In this document: positions 13,223 through 15,916 of the stretch, piece by piece
Layout of the letters: every line of letters starts with the position of its first letter
Position numbering within the stretch: position 1 is the stretch's first letter
The notes under the pieces: model-generated
Databases searched by the model: none
What the model saw: the letters and a program-made list of their open reading frames with translations, nothing else
Told to the model about the DNA's origin: nothing
Program-made: the position numbers and the translations under genes
From: an uncultured Opitutales bacterium
GTDB taxonomy: Bacteria; Verrucomicrobiota; Verrucomicrobiia; Opitutales; Intestinicryptomonadaceae
Direction: 5' to 3'
Assembly: GCA_900552245.1 (NCBI GenBank)
Contig: URYY01000035.1
Coordinates: 1 to 15,916, forward strand
DNA length: 15,916 nt

Positions 13223-13831
13223 CTATTCTTTTATCTTGTAAAGTGAGCCTCCGAGCTTAGCGGGTTTTGAATCGTCGGACTTATCCTTCTGGTCGGAGTC
13301 TTTTGAGGCCGAAGTTCCCGTGAAGTCGGCTATTAAAAGTTCGTAGAGCGAATCCAATTCTTCAGGGGTCGACACCGCAAACTCAAGAGTCTTTGAGTGG
13401 GTCGTGACAGGGTATTCCTTGTAAACGCTTGTAACCCCCGACAAATTCATCTGCGAAGTATCTTCAATATGTCCCTTTGCCATTTCCGCATAGCTTGCAA
13501 CTTCAGCTGCCGCTTGAGCTTGGGTCGGCAAAACTTTGCGCATTTTCTCCTTTATTTTTGTCGGGTCTAGCGGAGAGGAATTATAGATTCTTATTTGGGA
13601 GTTGCCCGTTGTATCTATCACAATTTCAGACACAAACAAAGTTCCCAAAATATACTCCTGCTTTGAAATTGAAGTTACAGTCGCGGAATTTACATACACT
13701 GAAGCGCCGTTTTCAAAGCTTATGCCGAATATGCTCTTTTGTTTTAGCGCATCCTGAGTTCTCTCTGCCGCAAGAGCTTTAAATGCGGCTAAGGCGCTGA
13801 TAAAAACTGCTATGATAAACTTTGCTTTCAT
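13223..13831 (-). CDS. Exported protein of unknown function, 202 residues
   Basis: Not recognised. The start at 13831 gives a standard signal peptide: MKAKF, the hydrophobic core IIAVFISALAAF, then ALA before AERTQ for cleavage after about residue 21. The frame is open further upstream to 13963, but that extension would overlap the divergent ABC transporter gene and place the signal peptide internally. The promoter at 13868-13896 also supports the shorter form. The mature protein starts with beta-type segments (SIFGISFENGASVYVNSATV, YILGTLFVSEIVIDTTG). It continues with an Ala/Glu-rich helix at about 105-125, and ends in a low-complexity Ser/Asp/Lys tail before GGSLYKIKE. It is the first gene of a three-gene leftward unit with the coiled-coil protein 3 nt downstream. 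Periplasmic location is inferred. Confidence 0.75.
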   Translation of the reverse strand: MKAKFIIAVFISALAAFKALAAERTQDALKQKSIFGISFENGASVYVNSATVTSISKQEYILGTLFVSEIVIDTTGNSQIRIYNSSPLDPTKIKEKMRKVLPTQAQAAAEVASYAEMAKGHIEDTSQMNLSGVTSVYKEYPVTTHSKTLEFAVSTPEELDSLYELLIADFTGTSASKDSDQKDKSDDSKPAKLGGSLYKIKE

Positions 13832-13867
13832 TGTTGCAATTCCCATATAAATTTGAGATGATTTGGG

Positions 13868-13896
13868 ATTATCGTACATTTTATTAAATTTCGCAA
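13868..13896 (-). promoter_or_regulatory. Sigma70-like promoter for the leftward exported-protein cluster
   Basis: On the minus strand TTGCGA (13891-13896, 4 of 6 matches) and GATAAT (13868-13873, 5 of 6 matches) are separated by exactly 17 bp. Transcription would begin near 13861, leaving a leader of about 30 nt before the ATG at 13831. The -35 ends only 6 bp from the ABC transporter ATG at 13903, so the two divergent promoters must overlap or compete. Confidence 0.65.
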
Positions 13897-13902
13897 GTAT
13901 TA

Positions 13903-15573
13903 ATGTTAAGCTGCAAAAATTTGACAGTGCGGGTGGGGGATATGTCCGAGCCCATCTTATCAAAAGCCTCTGTATCTTTTAAGGCTGGGGCTATGAACGC
14001 CGTGATAGGGCCTTCGGGCTGCGGCAAGACTACGCTTTTAAAGGCAATGATGCGCCTCATTCCGCGCGAGGGGCAGTCCTTTTTTGACTCCGTTGAAATT
14101 AAGAGCTCCGAGGAGCTTGCGGGCAAACTTGGCTACGCTCCGCAATTTACCTGCGCCCACCCCAAGCTAACGCTCACAGAGGCGATAGAATCCGCCTTGA
14201 AAATCAGCGTGCGCGACAAGTCTCTAATAAAGCGGCGCACCGGCGAGATACTGCGAATTATTGGCCTTGAAGCGCATGCTCAAAAGCATATAGAAAGCCT
14301 CTCCGGCGGCCAGTTGAGGCGCATAGGCTTGGGTATAGAGCTTGCCACGAACCCTCCGGCCTTGTTTTGCGATGAGGTTACAAGCGGTCTTGATCCGCTG
14401 TCTGAAAATTCCATTTTAGATTTGCTCTCCTTGCTCTGTAAAAACGACGGCAAGACCGTGATATGCATAATTCACAACCTTGCGAAACTCGATTACTTTG
14501 ATACGGTTACCGTAGTTTACGAGGGCAGGGTGGTTTACCAAGGTAGCCCCAAAGACTTAAACGCCCACTTTGGTATAGATTCCGCCCTAAAGCTCTACGA
14601 TGTCTTAAATGAAAAGGGGCTTTCCTATTGGCTTGAGAGAGCGAAATCAAGCCCTGAGCAACTTCAGCCTCTAGATTCTAAAACATCAAGAGCCTCAATA
14701 AAGCCCGCGCAGCGCCCCTCGGGGCTTAGCCAAGTTCTCACTTTGCTTGCAAGGCGCACCAAACTTTTCTTTAGAGACACAAGCTACTTGATTTTAACTT
14801 TGGCCATAACTTTTGGCTTCCCGATAGTTGTGGTGATTTTTGCGTTAAAGGGCTTGCCGCAGATACAGGGGCTTGCGCTTGAGCGCTCACTCGGAGGCGT
14901 AGAGGAGATGCGCGAGACTCTCCGATTTAGCTTGGAAGCTGCAAAAGTTTCAACCTTGGTAACGGGGCTTATATTGTTTCAAGTAGTTTTACTAACGCTC
15001 ATAGGTTCAAACAATTCCGCGCGCGAAATTGCCGCAGAGCGCGCCCTGTACGAGAAGGAGAGGCTATTGGGCTTGCGCCCATGGGCATATGCGCTAAGCA
15101 AGATTATCTTTACATCGGCGCTCGCGCTTTTTCAAGGTGTGTGGATGTGCGCATTTGTAAAAATTATATGCGATTTTCCAGGAGATTTCTTTGTGCAAAG
15201 CGCAGTGCTTGCCGGAGTTTGCATTTCTATGAATTTGGTTTGCCTTGCATTTAGCGCGCTATTTTCGTCTCCGGACAAGGCAAATATTGTTGCAATTTAC
15301 CTTGTGGGCTTTCAGCTTCCGCTCTCCGGTATTGTCCTTGCCTTGCCCGATGCTCTAAAGTGGGTTTGCCGTCCGCTCATAAACGCCTATTGGGGCTGGG
15401 CGGGCTACATGACTTCCATGAAAGACACCCGTCTTTACGACGCCTTTGTGCAGACTTCGTCAAACTTTGAGTGGATTGCCTCTCCCGATGTCGCGGTACT
15501 TGCGCTTGCGCTTCAGGGTGCGATTGGTGTTGCATTTGTGATGAAAGGTTGCTATCAAAAGAAGTGGAGTTAA
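13903..15573 (+). CDS. ABCG-like half-transporter: N-terminal ATPase fused to ABC-2 type permease
   Basis: A 556-residue single-chain half-transporter, expected to dimerise in the inner membrane. The ATPase occupies about 1-225: Walker A GPSGCGKT (36-43), Q-loop Gln81, signature LSGGQLRR (133-140), Walker B ALFCDE (153-158) running into VTSGLD, and the switch His191. A linker of about 50 residues leads to an ABC-2 membrane domain with helices at about 295-315, 351-369, 398-418, 432-454, 461-482 and 530-548. ERALYEKERLLGL (379-391) matches the coupling region of ABCG/White proteins. Exporters of this layout move lipids or hydrophobic compounds, but the substrate here is unknown. The ATG at 13903 fits the family N-terminus; no Shine-Dalgarno sequence is visible. 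It diverges from the exported-protein cluster and is followed 87 bp later by a membrane-anchored protein gene. Confidence 0.93.
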   Translation: MLSCKNLTVRVGDMSEPILSKASVSFKAGAMNAVIGPSGCGKTTLLKAMMRLIPREGQSFFDSVEIKSSEELAGKLGYAPQFTCAHPKLTLTEAIESALKISVRDKSLIKRRTGEILRIIGLEAHAQKHIESLSGGQLRRIGLGIELATNPPALFCDEVTSGLDPLSENSILDLLSLLCKNDGKTVICIIHNLAKLDYFDTVTVVYEGRVVYQGSPKDLNAHFGIDSALKLYDVLNEKGLSYWLERAKSSPEQLQPLDSKTSRASIKPAQRPSGLSQVLTLLARRTKLFFRDTSYLILTLAITFGFPIVVVIFALKGLPQIQGLALERSLGGVEEMRETLRFSLEAAKVSTLVTGLILFQVVLLTLIGSNNSAREIAAERALYEKERLLGLRPWAYALSKIIFTSALALFQGVWMCAFVKIICDFPGDFFVQSAVLAGVCISMNLVCLAFSALFSSPDKANIVAIYLVGFQLPLSGIVLALPDALKWVCRPLINAYWGWAGYMTSMKDTRLYDAFVQTSSNFEWIASPDVAVLALALQGAIGVAFVMKGCYQKKWS

Positions 15574-15660
15574 TTTAAGCGGGAGCTTTGCCGGTGGCGA
15601 AACTTCGCGCGGTGGGGCTCGAAACAATTTAATTACTTTTGCGTTAATACGAAAACAAAT

Positions 15661-15916
15661 ATGAAACGAAAATACACGCCCGTTCTCATAGCAGTGGCCA
15701 TACCCTTGATTGCGGTGGCTTTTGCGCTTGCGTCTATTTACTTTAAGAAGAATTCCTCGGCGGCTTCAGCCTCCGAAAATTTTCCGCTTCAAGCGTACAT
15801 ACAAAATCCGACATCGCTTGCCGCCAACAAATATTTGCTAAACGCCAGAGTTGACTCTCAGCTTGCGGCAAATTCGCGCGCTAGGATTTTGTCGGTGCGC
15901 CCGTCTGCAGGTGGCC
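15661..15916 (+). CDS. Membrane-anchored or exported protein of unknown function, 5' part only
   Basis: Not recognised, and cut by the window edge after 85 codons with no stop. The start MKRKYTPVLIAVAIPLIAVA gives a basic end and one strong hydrophobic helix (about 7-27). Then comes a basic residue pair and a Ser/Ala-rich linker, so it is either an uncleaved inner-membrane anchor or a signal peptide. The visible extracytoplasmic part contains NFPLQAYIQNPTSLAANKYL and LNARVDSQLAANSRARILSV, a pattern that could be the first strands of a small beta-barrel (OB-like) domain; that is a weak guess. It follows the ABCG-like transporter on the same strand by 87 bp. That gap has no clear terminator, so the two may be co-transcribed and functionally linked. 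Confidence 0.7.
   Translation, partial: MKRKYTPVLIAVAIPLIAVAFALASIYFKKNSSAASASENFPLQAYIQNPTSLAANKYLLNARVDSQLAANSRARILSVRPSAGG

Noticed and set aside
13840..13870. Inverted CCCA/TGGG pair in the intergenic region of the divergent promoters
   Set aside because: The arms match over only 4-6 bp with mismatches; probably chance.
13832..13963. 44-residue N-terminal extension of the 202-residue exported protein
   Set aside because: It would overlap the divergent ABC transporter start, bury the signal peptide and precede the predicted promoter.
15574..15660. Possible terminator or promoter between the ABC gene and the last gene
   Set aside because: Short complementary pieces (GCGAA/TTCGC, GAGC/GCTC) do not form a stable hairpin with a T tract, and no -35/-10 pair has good spacing.

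Overview
The window reads as a chromosomal, housekeeping-rich stretch of a Gram-negative bacterium of middling GC content. The mraZ-rsmH start of a division and cell-wall (dcw) cluster, CMP-Kdo enzymes (lipopolysaccharide inner core), secreted proteins with Sec signal peptides and an ABCG-like transporter fit a didermal organism. My best guess is the PVC group, perhaps Verrucomicrobiota/Opitutae. That rests on overall gene character and not on a diagnostic marker, so treat it as tentative. I see no tRNA, rRNA, CRISPR array, insertion sequence, phage gene or integrase.

Left edge (1-1620, leftward): mraZ, a 57-codon small ORF with the best ribosome-binding site in the window, and rsmH (3' end cut off by the window edge). 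Upstream of mraZ lie five TGGG-type boxes at 10/10/10/11 bp spacing over a sigma70-like promoter, which looks like a textbook MraZ autoregulatory operator. A T/A-rich gap of about 300 bp follows, then a rightward DUF2238 membrane protein gene.

Centre (2583-8322, leftward): a compact six-gene unit with gaps of -8 to +23 nt. In transcription order it is a two-helix membrane segment fused to CMP-Kdo synthetase (kdsB), an arabinose-5-phosphate isomerase SIS domain (kdsD) split by a frame change from its CBS pair, a PmtA-like SAM methyltransferase, a SulP anion transporter with STAS domain, and an AzgA-type purine permease. KdsD makes the arabinose-5-phosphate needed for Kdo and KdsB activates Kdo with CTP, so the first three genes form one pathway. 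The last three are membrane or lipid related and may simply share the transcript.

Right half: a rightward lipoate/octanoate ligase-family gene ends against a bidirectional terminator facing a leftward K+/H+ antiporter, which follows queA (queuosine tRNA modification). Upstream of queA is a leftward cluster of three genes I do not recognise: two exported proteins and one cytosolic protein. These diverge from a rightward ABCG-like half-transporter, followed by a membrane-anchored protein that runs off the right edge.

The most unusual points are the split kdsD, the membrane-fused kdsB, the small ORF between mraZ and rsmH, and the unidentified exported-protein cluster opposite the ABC transporter. 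I found no clear evidence of a defence or mobile system.
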